64,000 nucleotides of DNA, taken from positions 123,992,927-124,056,926 of the forward strand of contig NC_056523.1 in the NCBI RefSeq assembly GCF_019175285.1, read 5' to 3'. Under the pieces are notes generated by a model, which ran no database searches, was not told where the DNA came from, and saw only the letters and a list, made by a program, of their open reading frames with translations. This stretch comes from Sceloporus undulatus. Taxonomy: Eukaryota; Chordata; Lepidosauria; Squamata; Phrynosomatidae. The stretch's first letter is position 1; each line of letters opens with the position of its first letter. Positions 10,550 to 22,062 of this stretch are shown here, piece after piece. The position numbers and the translations under genes are program-made.

Positions 10550-10795
10550 TGGTTGTTGTGTGTGTGTATGTGTGTGTGCCTGCAAGCTGACTGTCAAGTT
10601 ATGGTGACCCCATGAATTTCATAGGGTTTTCCTTGACAAGAAATACTCAAAGGTGGTTTTGACTGTTCCTTCCTCCAAAATATAGCCTACAGCACCTGGT
10701 ATTTGTTGGGGGTCTCCCATCCAAGTAGTAACTAGGGATGACCCTACTTAGCTTCCAGGATCAGAGGGGATCTGGTGCCTTTAGGGTATTTAGGG
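10550..10795 (-). mobile_element. 5S rRNA-derived SINE (SINE3/5S-Sauria type)
   Basis: Positions about 10684-10795 are the reverse complement of a degraded 5S rRNA: CTCCCATCCAAGTAGTAACT and CTTAGCTTCCAGGATCAGA correspond to the 5S internal promoter region. The rest is the body CCCCATGAATTTCATAGGG and a TG-rich tail. Other copies are at 23.4 and 60.5 kb. Confidence 0.8.
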
Positions 10796-10989
10796 AATTT
10801 AGTCTTCCCATAATCGGGTTCTTAGGTCCACACCTATCTGTGTCAGGTTGTGCCTCCAGCACTTTGTGATTTGTGGCCAGGATTTACGTGCAATGTCACA
10901 TTCCTAAGGGATGTGGTTCAGCTGAGCTGTAGAAAAGCTTGAGTCCAAATTAGGAAAAAGGCAATGATAACTAATCCACTGTAATGGAT

Positions 10990-11075
10990 TTGATTTGGAT
11001 TTCCTGCATGGCAGGGGGTTGGACTGGATGGCCCTAGTGGTCTCTTCCAACTCTATGATTCTATGATTCTATCTG
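10990..11075 (+). mobile_element. CR1 3'-end fragment
   Basis: GGACTGGATGGCCCTAGTGG followed by CTCTATGATTCTATGATTCT. This is the CR1 3' terminus with its ATTCTATG repeats, here in sense orientation and heavily 5'-truncated. Confidence 0.8.
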
Positions 11076-11404
11076 CTTTTCTTGCCCAAAGGAAGCCAAC
11101 AGCTAATTGACAGCTTAGGGAAGCAAATCTCAGATGTGCATCACCTCTCTCCAATGAGTTTTCAAGAATTGGCTATTTGTGTTACGTTAAAACAAAATAT
11201 ACTAGTGCCTCCTGAAGACCCACACCCACGTCTCACCTCAAATAAATGAAGAGAATTTTAAAATATTATTTTATTTAGATTTGTCTTGGAGTGCCTTCAA
11301 TAGCATCAACCACTAGGTGGCAATGAGGCACAGCCAAAGAGAAAAAGCTGACTTTGTAAACAAATAGCAAGTAATATTTCAGAGAGAGGAACTAGCAAAA
11401 CCAC

Positions 11405-11515
11405 CTCTGCATATCCCTTCTCTGAGAAAACCCTATGAAATTCATGGGGATGCTATACCTCGACAGTCAGCTTTGAAGGCATATCACACACACAAACGCT
11501 GGGGGGGGGGGGGGG
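11405..11515 (+). mobile_element. SINE tail fragment followed by a 15-G run
   Basis: AACCCTATGAAATTCATGGG and GCTTTGAAGGCATATCACAC are the shared 3' part of the local SINEs. A homopolymer of 15 G follows at 11501-11515. Confidence 0.6.
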
Positions 11516-11733
11516 AGCGCTCTGCAATCCTGGGCAGAGAGGTCACTATCTGCAGCTCCTCACCTGAAAGCCAGTGTGGTAACCACCCATCCTATGCCTT
11601 TGTTACTTTTGTTGTTGCGTCTTGATCAGTGATGAGAGTTTTTTTAAAAGTGTTTAAATCTTAAAACACCTTGCACAGATATGAGCTATGGCTTGTGAGC
11701 CAGTAAATTCTTGCATGGAATTGAACAGCCCAT

Positions 11734-11942
11734 AGCCCTTTCACACTACACAAAGATGGTGCTATGATTCCCCTTGATCAACCACGGCTCCATCCTATGG
11801 AATCTTGGGATGGGCATTGGAGGGAGGGGCTTTTAGAATTCTCACCCAGAACTCCTTTGGTGCCTTTGACCAAACTACAAATTACAGCCATGATAGTTAA
11901 AGTGGAATTATAGCACAATAATTGTGTAGTGAGAAAAGGCCC
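11734..11942. mobile_element. palindromic MITE (type B)
   Basis: The terminal text GCCCTTTCACACTACACAA is matched inverted by TTGTGTAGTGAGAAAAGGC. It is a diverged member of the 9.7 and 34.0 kb family. Confidence 0.6.
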
Positions 11943-12065
11943 CAGGAAAACTGTTGCACGGGGGGCTACAGGCTGGCAGAGGTTCCCCATTCCTGGAGTT
12001 ATGGTTATGTGATATTTCAAATTATCATTAGAAGACCCAAATGTCTTCAGTGGTGAAGAGCATTT

Positions 12066-12232
12066 AATAGAATCATAGAACTGGGAGACCACAAGGGCCA
12101 TCCAATCTAACCCCCTGCCATGCAAAACACAATCAAATCATTCCTAAGAAATGGCCATTCAGCCATCTTATGGAAACCTTCAAAGGAGACTCTACCACAC
12201 CCTGAATCAGCTTATTTCACTGTCAAACAACT
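12066..12232 (-). mobile_element. CR1 3'-end fragment
   Basis: TAGAATCATAGAACTGGGAG, GACCACAAGGGCCATCCAAT and the following segment match the CR1 3' region at 62.8 kb with substitutions. Confidence 0.75.
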
Positions 12233-12289
12233 TGTAATGTCATTTATATTCACCTAAAGTTGATCCACGAGATATAACTGTTCCTGGAC

Positions 12290-12440
12290 TGGTGGATCTT
12301 GATCACATCGGCCTATGCTTAACATCCTGTGATTAGACAACTGTAATGATCTCTTACACAGGGATTCCTCAGATGACAGTTCAGAAGCTGAAGTTGGTAC
12401 AGACAAGGGCAGCAAAGCACACTTCATGCATTCCGAAATC
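12290..12440 (+). mobile_element. L2-like LINE remnant
   Basis: TTAGACAACTGTAATGATCTC and AAGTTGGTACAGACAAGGGC look like decayed versions of the L2 segment encoding 'RLDYCNAL...KLQLVQNAAAR'. Weak and short. Confidence 0.3.
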
Positions 12441-14633
12441 TCTGTTGGCTGTCAATGAATCACATGGTGCCACTGAAGATACAGCATTACTGGAGAAAGC
12501 CCTAAATGGCTGGGAACCAGTTACTTTAACTCTTCCCTGATCCACTACCAACTTATCTAGCTTTTACGATCAGCTTCGGAGGTTCTGATGATGGTAACCC
12601 TGATCAGCGTGGCCCAAAAGGCTAGACTTTGCAGGGCTTTAACTGTGGTGACATTCAGTTATGCAGCTCACTTCTATCAGTGTTTCAACTGTATCCCCAT
12701 CCTTCAGCATTATATTTCTTCTTCTTACAAATTTCGTGCATCTTCTTACAAACAACATCTTCATGGGGGTTTGTTCTGAGCTGAGATTGCATGGCCTGCA
12801 CTCCCCTAATGCTGTCCATCTACCTCTGGAGGGCAACATGTTCTTTACCTTTGCATTAGGCTAAAGAAATGTAAACAATTTGCAAAATAGCTTTGTTTTA
12901 AAAATTATCTGTAAGTATGGAACAGAGAAAAAGCAAGATTTCATCACTTGATTCAGCCTGTGCTGTAGGGATGCAAAGAATATTTGAAAATATTCATAAA
13001 ATGGTTCAAAAACATGTTTTTGAAGTGTTGAGTAACCCTGATGAACAAAATCTGAACTGAAAAGAATCCTTGCAATTTGGGACTTATTCTGTGCAAAATT
13101 CACATGTCATTGTTTTAAGCAGAAAACAGCATTTTCTGCACAGGTATTGTATTAATATTTCAATAATTTTCTACACAGAAAATGTTTTCTGCACAAAACA
13201 ATCATAAACATAGATCTATAAATATGGCCACCAAAACTGAAATCATAACAAAAGTGGATGCTGTTGAGGGGGGAGTGGATAATTCCAGGAGCCATTTTGG
13301 AATAAGCTTTCAAGTGATCTCTAGAAAATACAATTTTTTTGTTTACTTATGAAAGGCTTACCTGACCTGGTTGTTTCATTTCACATTGTTTAGTTCTGAA
13401 AAGTTTGCTGAAGCATGTTCAAATACTCTTTTTTTGGGAGGGGGGGTTGCAAACGTCTTCTGTGCTTTTCATGTTATTTCTGCCTCTGATACCAAATTTT
13501 GTTTGCCTGGGAATACATCTAACTTCATTAACAGAGATATACTTGTATCTCTACCATAATTCCTCTTCCTTTTCCCCCCTCCAAACGAAAAATCCTCACA
13601 TATTGCAAAGGGGAATTGGTGAAATGATTGCAAAGAGGAATCATTTTCCTCATGCTCTACCATGGGAACAGCCCATGACAGGACCTCTACAGTAAGGTTA
13701 TTTCTGCCAATGGAGGAATGTTAGTTAGGATTCAAGCCAATGTGACAAAAAGTCAATTTGGAACAGTCCAAGGTAAATAATACCATGAATTTTGATAGGT
13801 CAGAGTTCTATTAAAGCTTTCTGCTCTGGCTCTTCAACAGCAAAGAACACAACTCTTCTTTTAAAAAGTAAAAGTGAATACAAGTGGGCTGTCTCCCTGT
13901 GGTAAAGTTAGTCTCACCAGCCCCCACCAGTCTGTAGCCAAAAAAGACTTCTAATAAAATTTAAAGTGTATTCTGGAAACTACAGCCATGCTGTAGTTGG
14001 GCAGAAGGGAATGTTTGAAAACGTTTGGACAAAAACTATCACAAGACCCCAGAATATTTTTTAAAACTTACAAAGCGCTCTCCCCCTTTTAACTGTTTGC
14101 TTTTGAATTTTTGTGTGTTTTTCTTGATTTTTCTATTGCTTTTGTAATAATTTGTTTTCTTTCTGTAATAATCACACTTTAATAAAATTATTTTTAAACT
14201 GGAAAAAATATACACAAGTACACACATATACATATAAAAATAACTATAATTAAGATTTGGTTTGATACAACAAATTCTCTTTCATGAAGAATTTCTGCTA
14301 CTTGTCCACTCTGAAAACTGTTTGCTCTTGTTGTTAAAAAAGACACTTGCTACTTTGTGTTATTTGGACCTTCATTCTACCTGAATTCTTTGGGTTTTAC
14401 TATCCCTCTCCCTGCTTTTGAGGAAACACTTTCCATTCCGGCCCTGATTCCAGCCAGTGATGAAGCTTTGGTTCCCTTACCAAATCCACTCTAGGTGGTA
14501 CAAACAAAATAGAGTAACATGCTCTTTAAGACATATGGGCACCAGACTTACTCAGATCTCTATATGCACCATTATCAATGTGGCCAACACCTGAGAGGGG
14601 CCCCATCTGACATCTCTGCTCTGATTTGCCACA
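12441..14633. other. LRRC8E downstream region, no other gene recognised
   Basis: This is the 3' side of LRRC8E on the minus strand. An ATTAAA (plus-strand tttaat, 14178-14183), about 450 nt past the stop, could be a polyadenylation signal, but this is weak. A short imperfect inverted repeat rich in GCAGAAAA lies near 13120-13200. No recognised open frame. Confidence 0.4.
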
Positions 14634-17600
14634 TCATTCTTCCTCCATTTTCTCCCTAATCTCTAAAGGTAATGTCTCATAAAGGTTGCTCTCCACCACA
14701 AGGCCACTATGTTTAAGGGCTGAGCACTGGCCAATTTCCCGGGGCAGGATGTCCAAGTGGTTTCCCTTCAGCTCCAGCCTGGAGAGTGAAGGCAGCCAGC
14801 TGACACGGTCAGAGAGGTGGCGCAGTTTGTTGTGGCCTAGTTTGAGAACCTTAAGCCTTTTGCAGAAGAAGATTTCAATAGGCAACACCTCTACAAAGTT
14901 GTGTGAAATGGCAAAATACTGGAGGCTTTGTAGCACGCCCATCCCAGGAGGGATGACCTGGATATTATTGTGGGAAAGATCCAAATAGTTTAGCTTAGTG
15001 CACAGGAACAGCTGGGGAGGGAGGGCCTCAATCCGGTTGTGGCTGAGGTCAAGCTGCTCCAAGGTCTTGAGTTTGCGGATATGGTCAGGGATGCTAGAAA
15101 TGTGGTTGTGCCAAAGTCTGAGGCATACTAACTTGCGGCAGTGTTGGAAGCTGATAACCTCTTCAATTGAATACAGCTGGTTGTCCCTCAGGTCTAACTC
15201 CTGCAGGTTCACCAAGCTGAAGACAGCATGAGGGATGCGATCCAAGTTACAATTTATCAGCTTCAGTTCCTGCACACAGAAGAGCTTCTTGAGGGTATTC
15301 AGAGTCACCAGCTTAGTCCCATCATTGTGAATCCTGAGCTTCTGCAGATGAGTGGCAAGATCAGCCACACTGGGTGGCAATTTTGACATGTTACTATGGA
15401 GTGTCAGGACTTTCAGGCTCCTCAGTTCACGCATGCATTCTAGATTTCCTGCCCGGTTCATCTCTGGGCTAAAGTGTCCCACAATGTGCAACTCTTCCAA
15501 GCCTCTCAGGTTGTATGTCCATACTGGTATATCTTTTATATCATCAAACTTGACAAGCATCACCTTCAGGTGTTCACGGAAGAACATCAAAGATGTGAAA
15601 TTCAGCTTCACAGGGCTGTTAATCAGTGCAAGCTCCTGGAGGTTGACCAACTGAGTTACAGAGTTTGGGAAAGTAAAATCTTTGAGGAGCTCCAGCTTCA
15701 GAGCCTGCACCTCAGTCAGCTCAAAAGTGGTGTCAGGCAATCCAGGCAGCATGAAGAGATGGAGTTCCAGCCGGTCATGTGCATTCTTCTGCAGCTTCTG
15801 CCGCAGCTTCTCCACAGTCCACTCATGGCTGAGATTGAGCTGCTTCAGCTTGAACTCACTGGCCTCTGAGAGGAACACAGCAAAGCGCTTGGAGTAGAGG
15901 GAATCGTACTGGTCGATGAGGTGAAGCATGAAGGCAAAATCATTCTTGACATCAGGTATGTCCCAGATCCCCGTTTCCTCACGGGCAAAGTCAAAGGAAT
16001 ACTCTTTGAGTGGCCGGTGAAAGAGCCAGTAAAGAGTGTAGAGACAGGTCATGCCATAGATGCCAAGGAAGCAAATGTAGCAGATGGCCAGCTTAGAGAA
16101 AAGGTGGGCTTTGGTGTGATTGCAGCAGAAATGGTCATAGCCTGTCATGTCCTCCATCTCGATACTGCATGGCACAATGAAGCTAATGTTGGGAACCAGG
16201 ACTGCATTGTAGATAGTAATAACTAGAAATTTGCAGACTTTGAGAATAGTTTGGCGGATGTACATGGTGTAGAGGATGTCTCCTTGTTCGACATGGAGCC
16301 GGAATTTCTTAACCTTTTCAAACAGAGCCTTGGCCTGCTCACCTTCCTTTTTGTCCAACAAGCTAATGGAGGAGGGGGACTCTGTGACTTTCTTCTCTGA
16401 AAGTGAACCCCTCAAAGGGGAAAGTTCTGTTGTCTCACTGGTAGTGCTTATTTTCTTTCTCCGGCCCATTTTCTCTGAGGTCCCATTCTCCTCCTCAGAG
16501 ACTTCTGAAATGGCTCGAGTAGTCCAAGGTGAGTCAAAGCATTTGCTCAGAATGGAGATAAAATGTTCAATTTTTGAACTGGTACCAGGAAATTTAAACC
16601 AAAAAGAGGCACACACCATGAAGATGAGGGTGTGGATGACGACAAGGTAGGGGAAGTACTTGGCATACCAATGGAGGGCTGTCTCATAGCAAATCTGATT
16701 GATGTAGCTGTACTGTTGCAAGTCTAGGTTGTTCTGCCGCCCACTCATTTCCTGGTAGGCAGAGGTCTCAGTTGGTTGAGAGGCACTGATTCTCCTCTTG
16801 GTGAAATCTTCACAGGCTACATCACTGGAGGCTGTGCCATTAGGAACATGGTTGGGAAGACAGATAATCTTATCATGTATCACCTGTCATGCCATGATAG
16901 AGAAGAGAAAGGAAATATGATTGGGCAAGGTCCTGTAGAATATAATGATTTGTAACAGGTGGTAAAAAACTGGTTGTGCCCCCCCTCCCGGCAAAAAGGT
17001 TGAATGGGCTATACCATCTCAGATTGTAGATGGAAGATTATATTTTTGAAAGGTTATGAAACATCCTCCTTATAGGTAGAAAACTAGCATAGCAGGGAGT
17101 GGGGCTGGGCTAGATCTGCTCTCCCTGACACATCAGATAGTTGATTTTCTTTTAAAGAGCACTAAAAATTGTATTTTCCCCCAATAGTATCCATTGTATT
17201 ATCTCAGCTTTATTGCATGTGAAGTCAAAGCCAGACAAATTTATACTAACTGATGATTTAGGTTTTTGTATAGCTATGAGACAGGGTGAGTATACAGTAC
17301 TTTAATATCTGCCTCTGTATTTTATACAAAAACTCATTCTTCTTCCTGCCTTTCTAGATCCTCTTTGTGCAAGTTCCTGAGCCAGGACAGTGTCATCTCC
17401 AGAGGGCTTCTGCCCTCCACTGAACTGGCTGCATGGAATCCAATCTGCAGTGCTTTGCCACATTTGAGCTGAAGAAGCTGACAATCACTGCACCAGGCTA
17501 TCAGTTCTTTCCCACACCTCCCAGTGTTTCCAAATTCTAGAGTCTTCTCTGCCATGGCCAATACAATATTCTCCGGTGACACTGTATTCCCACTAGAGTG

Positions 17601-17766
17601 TCAGGAAGGTTCCCCTATGCATACTTACTTGCAGGGTGCAACCAAAAACTCCTATCATCAACATGGCAATGGTGATGTACTCAGCCAATACATCCCACCA
17701 TGGCTTAAGAACCTTGAAAGCAGGTTGCTGGTCTGTGAAGTGCTTGAATTCAGCCACCGGGATCAT
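14634..17766 (-). CDS. LRRC8E: LRRC8E, volume-regulated anion channel subunit E; join(14634..16883,17629..17766)
   Basis: A plasma-membrane VRAC subunit that assembles with LRRC8A into hexameric channels opened by cell swelling; LRRC8A/E channels are known to pass organic anions and cGAMP. Exon 17629-17766 encodes 46 residues ([10 protein letters not shown]...GCTLQ), and exon 14634-16883 encodes 749 more, ending KMEEE and TGA. The total of 795 is close to the 796 of human LRRC8E. Domains: TM1 about 23-47; loop 1 with Cys54 and Cys111; TM2 about 123-143; [20 protein letters not shown] in the intracellular loop; TM3 and TM4; [14 protein letters not shown]; then a leucine-rich-repeat domain to the end. 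Leu101 in NLDLQQY is at the constriction position, as in LRRC8C and E. C-terminal KMEEE and the near-identity of the pore half separate E from C. The start is fixed by family alignment and lies 5 nt after an acceptor. Confidence 0.97.
16884..17628 (-). other. LRRC8E: LRRC8E coding intron (745 bp, phase 0)
   Basis: The donor is CTGCAA|GTAAGT (GT at 17628-17627), a consensus site. The acceptor is CATGACAG|GTGATACATG (AG at 16885-16884). Splicing joins Gln46 to Val47 and restores the family sequence [13 protein letters not shown]. Nothing else is recognised inside. Confidence 0.95.
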
Positions 17767-17795
17767 ACTGTCTACCAAGAAAGAGGGAGAGGGCA
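17767..17795 (-). other. LRRC8E: splice acceptor and 5-nt 5' UTR upstream of LRRC8E start
   Basis: On the minus strand CTCTCCCTCTTTCTTGGTAG, a pyrimidine tract ending in AG, is followed by ACAGT and the ATG. The upstream non-coding exon or exons must therefore lie at higher coordinates. Confidence 0.75.
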
Positions 17796-18014
17796 AGAGG
17801 TTAGAGTAGTTCATTCCTGAGTGGTCTCTCTCTTTCAGAAATGCCAGATCTAATAAGAGGTTGTTGGATAATCTTGGCCACAGAAGATACAATCTATCCC
17901 ATTCGACTGCATTCTAGGTGTCTGTTGTTCATTCTCCCATCCAGTCATAACAGAAATAAGACTTGCTCTGCAATACACATTGGTGTACCTTTCAGTCTCC
18001 TCTAACCCGTCTAA

Positions 18015-18125
18015 ATGTGCTGGGCTACAGCTCCACTCATCACGTGAGCATGAAAATGGCTAGGTTGCTTGAAGAGGGTAGAAGTCGCAGTCCAACAAAT
18101 CTGAAGACTCTAGCATTGGAGAAAT
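18015..18125. mobile_element. palindromic MITE remnant (type A)
   Basis: GGGCTACAGCTCCACTCATC and GTCGCAGTCCAACAAATCTG are the two diverged halves of the dispersed MITE. Confidence 0.4.
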
Positions 18126-18294
18126 CTGCTATAGGGAGTTAAGTTTTTTTCCCCATATAACTCCTACCCTCGATTTTTTTTAAATAACTCCTACCCTAGA
18201 TCAGCTTACACCTAACATAAAAAGAAAGCCAAAGTAGACAAATCTCCTCCATTTGATACAATAATGTCTTAGCACTAGCAGTTATTCCAATAAG

Positions 18295-18415
18295 CAGGGA
18301 TGAGAAACATGAGGCCCTACAAGTTGTTTGATTCCAAGTCCAATCAGCCTTAGCAGTATAGCTGACAGAACATGGGAGCTGCAGTCCATTTGGAGGGACA
18401 CATCATCTAGCAGCA
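18295..18415. mobile_element. palindromic MITE (type A)
   Basis: AAGTCCAATCAGCCTTAGCAG and GGGAGCTGCAGTCCATTTGG; same family, diverged ends. Confidence 0.45.
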
Positions 18416-18645
18416 AGGTTGCTTATCTTAGATTCAGGAAAAACTTGTTCATTTATGGCTGCTAAAATCCAATTAAATGCAGATTTTATTTATACACAAA
18501 CATAGGCCAGCAATGTGGTTGCATAGGAAACTCCAAGGTTACCCCTTATAACACAGAAGAAACAGCCACACTTTAACTCATCACTCATATTTGATAGTAA
18601 CTTTAAATACAGCAGAGATGGGAAAGGGAAACTGAACCTCTAGAT

Positions 18646-19008
18646 CAGGGGTAGGCAATCTTTTTGAGCCGGGGGCCGGGTTGCTGTCCCTCAGACAACT
18701 GGGGGGCCGAAGCCAAAAAATAAATAATTAAATAATTTTTTTAAAATTAAATATATAAATAAACCAGGACAAATGTAGGACAAAATTTTCAAATGGAAGA
18801 CACTTTTTTTTAAAAAAATGGAGGACATGCAAAAAAAAATTGTTGAATTTTAAATTTTTTTTAATATAAATGCATGTTTCTGAGGCTTCTATAGACAATT
18901 GCCCCCCCAAAGGCCCCAGCGGCAATCGGTGGCAGAACCGGGCTGGGGCCGGTTCCAAGGCCTCGCTGGGCCGCATTTGGCCCGCGGGCCGCAGGTTGCC
19001 TTCCCCTG
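18646..19008. mobile_element. non-autonomous hAT transposon, 363 bp
   Basis: Terminal inverted repeats CAGGGGTAGGCAA... and ...TTGCCTTCCCCTG. Perfect 8-bp target duplication CTCTAGAT at 18638-18645 and 19009-19016, which fits the hAT pattern nTnnnnAn. It has GC-rich ends and an AT-rich middle. Same family as 49975-50356, in opposite orientation. Some short frames here are chance. Confidence 0.92.
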
Positions 19009-19016
19009 CTCTAGAT

Positions 19017-20727
19017 GTAATTGTGCTACATTTCCTATACTGCCTAAAACCAATGGCTGTGCTGGCTGGAGCAGAGGGGCTGTAAGAGTCCAACAACATC
19101 TGGAAAGCCTGATTCCACATCTCAGAAATACAGAAAAAGCAAATGCGTCTTAACACAGCAAGAATTGTTTTAAAAACTAAATTGGGGGTGGGGTGGGGGT
19201 TAAAGAAAACTTGAATTTATGTTCTTCAGTGTTTTTTAGGAACCTCTTGCCTCAAAATGAACTGCAGTAGTTAGATCACAAAGAGGTCAATGCTAGATAA
19301 TATCAACAATTTGCAAGGCACGGTAATAAAACATGAACAAAAGCAAGAATGTCACAGTTCCAGCACTGGTGGAACCACAGCCATGGAAACACAGGCAGTT
19401 TACTTTGTGATCTACCTGGAAGATTAGAGATTATAATGTCTGGTAGTATCACATTGCAACAGTCATGGGGGTAACGAATTTTGGGCCCTGGTGATGCTTT
19501 GATTCTGAACTCCCCCTGGCCACAGCCACTAAGACCAGTGGTAAATAATTGTAGGAGTTATAGTCCAAAATAACCTGGAGGGCTAAAAGCTCCACCACCC
19601 TGATATAGTGGGTAGCGGCAACTGTTGGCTTATAGGTAAGATATTGAAATCCCCCACCTACCCAGGTTTTACTTTCAAATAATGGAGCTGTCCAAGATGT
19701 TGAACTAAATAGATTAACCATCTTGTGCCTCCTTTAAAGACTAAAACCCAGAGCAGGTTTACCACCACACTGACAGAGGACCACCATTCGTGACTGCTGA
19801 TGGAAACTGTCCATGAACATAAACCCACAGTTGACACTGACAGAGCCTTCTACTCAAAAACCTCACAGACCTCCAGGCACTCTCAGATCATTCTCATTTC
19901 ATTTGGCAGGAACTAGTCACTCACCCAGCTATAGTATTCATGATTATGGTTGATCTGTCCTCCGACACTACTGGTACAAAGATCTAATCCTTAGTTTGAA
20001 CAGAAGAGTGACTTTCTTTTCAATAGCATATGCTGAGTTCCCTTTCTTTTTGGTTCAGGATCAGATAGCAGTGGGCCTAACTCAGGCATTACAGATATAT
20101 CTGGACTATGGATGAAGCCTTTGGTAGGGATCCCAAACAGCTGAACCCCTAACTTCATTGCAGTTAGATTCTGCCCAAGTGATGCCCAGAGAATGGAGCA
20201 ACCCATGGAACAGAATGGTCTTCAAGATTCTGGTCGCCATAGTAGCTGTTTTCCCACTACATTGGCCCAGCCATAACAGATATCAGGAGATGGGTATGAA
20301 ATGTGCCAAAGTTAATCAAGGAGGTGATCATGTTTACTTCCTAAGTCATCACATTAACATTAGCCCCAGCATCTCAGAGCAAGCATTAGGACACAAAACA
20401 GTCTCTTTTCATCTCCCTTTCTGCAAATCTAAGTGTTCTCTTGAAATGCTTGTAGTGTTCCTGACCACTATTTCACCCAATCATTCTATTTGACCTTGAA
20501 AAGTGCACTGCTCAGTTTTGGGGCAGCAGAAAGCAGCCCAGCAGGAAACAGGCAAGAAATCTGGTTCCTAAGGCTTTAGGGCCACTACACCATTCACTGT
20601 CTGACTGAGTTAGGCCTGTTGATAGTGCATGAGAAGTCTGCTAGCTGTGGATGCTTGCTGAAATCCAAACCACGCTTGTGCTGAGGCACTTCCAGGCAAA
20701 GTCTATTTCAGTAAAGAGAAATAGGTG
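19017..20727. other. intergenic, no gene recognised
   Basis: A MITE-like snippet near 19540-19600 (GGAGTTATAGTCCAAAATAAC) is all I can place. There is no convincing coding frame. Confidence 0.5.
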
Positions 20728-20824
20728 GCCCTTCAGGTATTGTTTAATTACAGTTCCTATCAGTCCTAGCCAGCACAGCCAATGATGAGGGATGCTGGGA
20801 AAAGGAGCCAACATTTGGAAAGCC
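20728..20824. mobile_element. palindromic MITE (type A)
   Basis: TTACAGTTCCTATCAGTCCTAG, then GATGAGGGATGCTGGGAAAA and GCCAACATTTGG: a short member of the family. Confidence 0.5.
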
Positions 20825-20952
20825 ACAAGGTCCTCATCTCTAGGCTATTAGAAGTGGTAGGGAAGCAGACATCCACAATATATGTAGTGCTGAGCCAGCC
20901 CTTTTTCTGACCATTCATAATTTAAATGGATGACTGAGTCAGAGTAAGACAA

Positions 20953-21156
20953 CCAGCATGGTGTAGTGGTTTGAGTGTTGGACTATAACTCTGGAGACCA
21001 GGGTTCAAATCCCCACTAGGCCGTGGAAACTCACTGGGTGACCTTGGGCATCTTACAGCCTCCAGGGAAGACAAAGGCTAGATCCCTGTGAACAAATCTT
21101 GCCAATAAAACTACATGATATGGTCAGAAATGCCTTGGAGGCACACACAACAACAA
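20953..21156 (+). mobile_element. tRNA-derived SINE with (CAA) tail
   Basis: CCAGCATGGTGTAGTGG (A-box region) and GGTTCAAATCC (B box) are followed by the conserved body CTCACTGGGTGACCTTGGGC and the tail GAGGCACACACAACAACAAG. It is a retroposon and not a functional tRNA gene. Confidence 0.85.
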
Positions 21157-21709
21157 GATGAAAGCAACTATGGTATAAAATCAGCAACACTAGCAACAAA
21201 ACTCTACTTAAATGGTACCTTTTGCACCAGAAACAGAGAAGCCCATCTGTAGACATGGATGATGGAAAGAACACCAAATTATGAACGATTATGAACTGGA
21301 CCTTGCAGTGTCTTGCCTGTAAACTTTCTGCATATTTTTCTCCTTTGTTGTTCATTTTTCTCCCAAAGGGCTTCACTGTCCTTCAGAAATAACAGAATGC
21401 ACCTCACATACTAGGAGAAAAATCTTGTCTACAAATGTAATAACAAAGATATTATTTATACATATTGCCTAGGAGATACGTAAGGATAGCTCAAGACTAA
21501 ATACCAGAACATCTCTGCTATTAGATTCATACTTTCTTTCTCCAGTAGGAATACCTTTGCTTAGAGTGTGCATATGCTCTTCCTCAGGGATTCCCTGGCA
21601 CATTTTGTTGCCTAAGTCAAAACCATCAAGACTTGTGTGTTCAAAGCCAGCTAAGTTATATTGGTGAATGATAAAGAAAATCCCATGAGTGCTTCTACTC
21701 ATTCTTGTC
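21157..21709. other. intergenic, nothing recognised
   Basis: No domain-bearing frame or recognisable repeat. Confidence 0.5.
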
Positions 21710-21800
21710 ATTAAAATACAGTAACAACAAAGTTAATCACAATGTGCTACCATTTTGTGTCATCACATTGTGATTCACTTTGTCGTTACTGTATTTTAAC
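21710..21800. repeat. 37-bp inverted repeat, hairpin of 91 nt
   Basis: Arms 21710-21746 and 21764-21800 pair with about three mismatches across a 17-nt loop. Size and loop resemble a pre-miRNA or a very small MITE. No flanking duplication is evident. Confidence 0.8.
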
Positions 21801-21819
21801 TACCATTTTATGCCAAAAG

Positions 21820-22062
21820 CTGGCATGGTGCAGTGGGTTGAGAGTCGGACCTAGGATTCTGGAAACCAGGGAGTGAGTCCTAGCTCAGTCTCATTGGGTG
21901 ACCTTAAGCAAGTCGGACCTAGGATTCTGGAAACCAGCTTAAGAGGATGGCAATGCTAAACTCCATCTGAAGAAATTTGCCAAGACAACCCTATGATAAG
22001 TTCACCTTAGCATCACCATAAGTTGGAAACAACTTGAAGGCACACAACAAAAAACAACAAGC
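21820..22062 (+). mobile_element. tRNA-derived SINE with internal duplication
   Basis: CTGGCATGGTGCAGTGGGTTG head and ACTTGAAGGCACACAACAAA tail. The segment GTCGGACCTAGGATTCTGG occurs twice (near 21844 and 21912), so part of the head is duplicated into the body. Confidence 0.8.

Noticed and set aside
10684-10795. 5S rRNA gene
   Set aside because: The 5S similarity is diverged, fused to a SINE body and tail, and repeated at other loci; it is a retroposon head.
14686-16650. Plus-strand frames of 70-131 codons
   Set aside because: They are antisense shadows of the LRRC8E exon.
20953-21010. tRNA gene
   Set aside because: A and B boxes are present, but there is no cloverleaf or acceptor stem and the sequence continues as a SINE.
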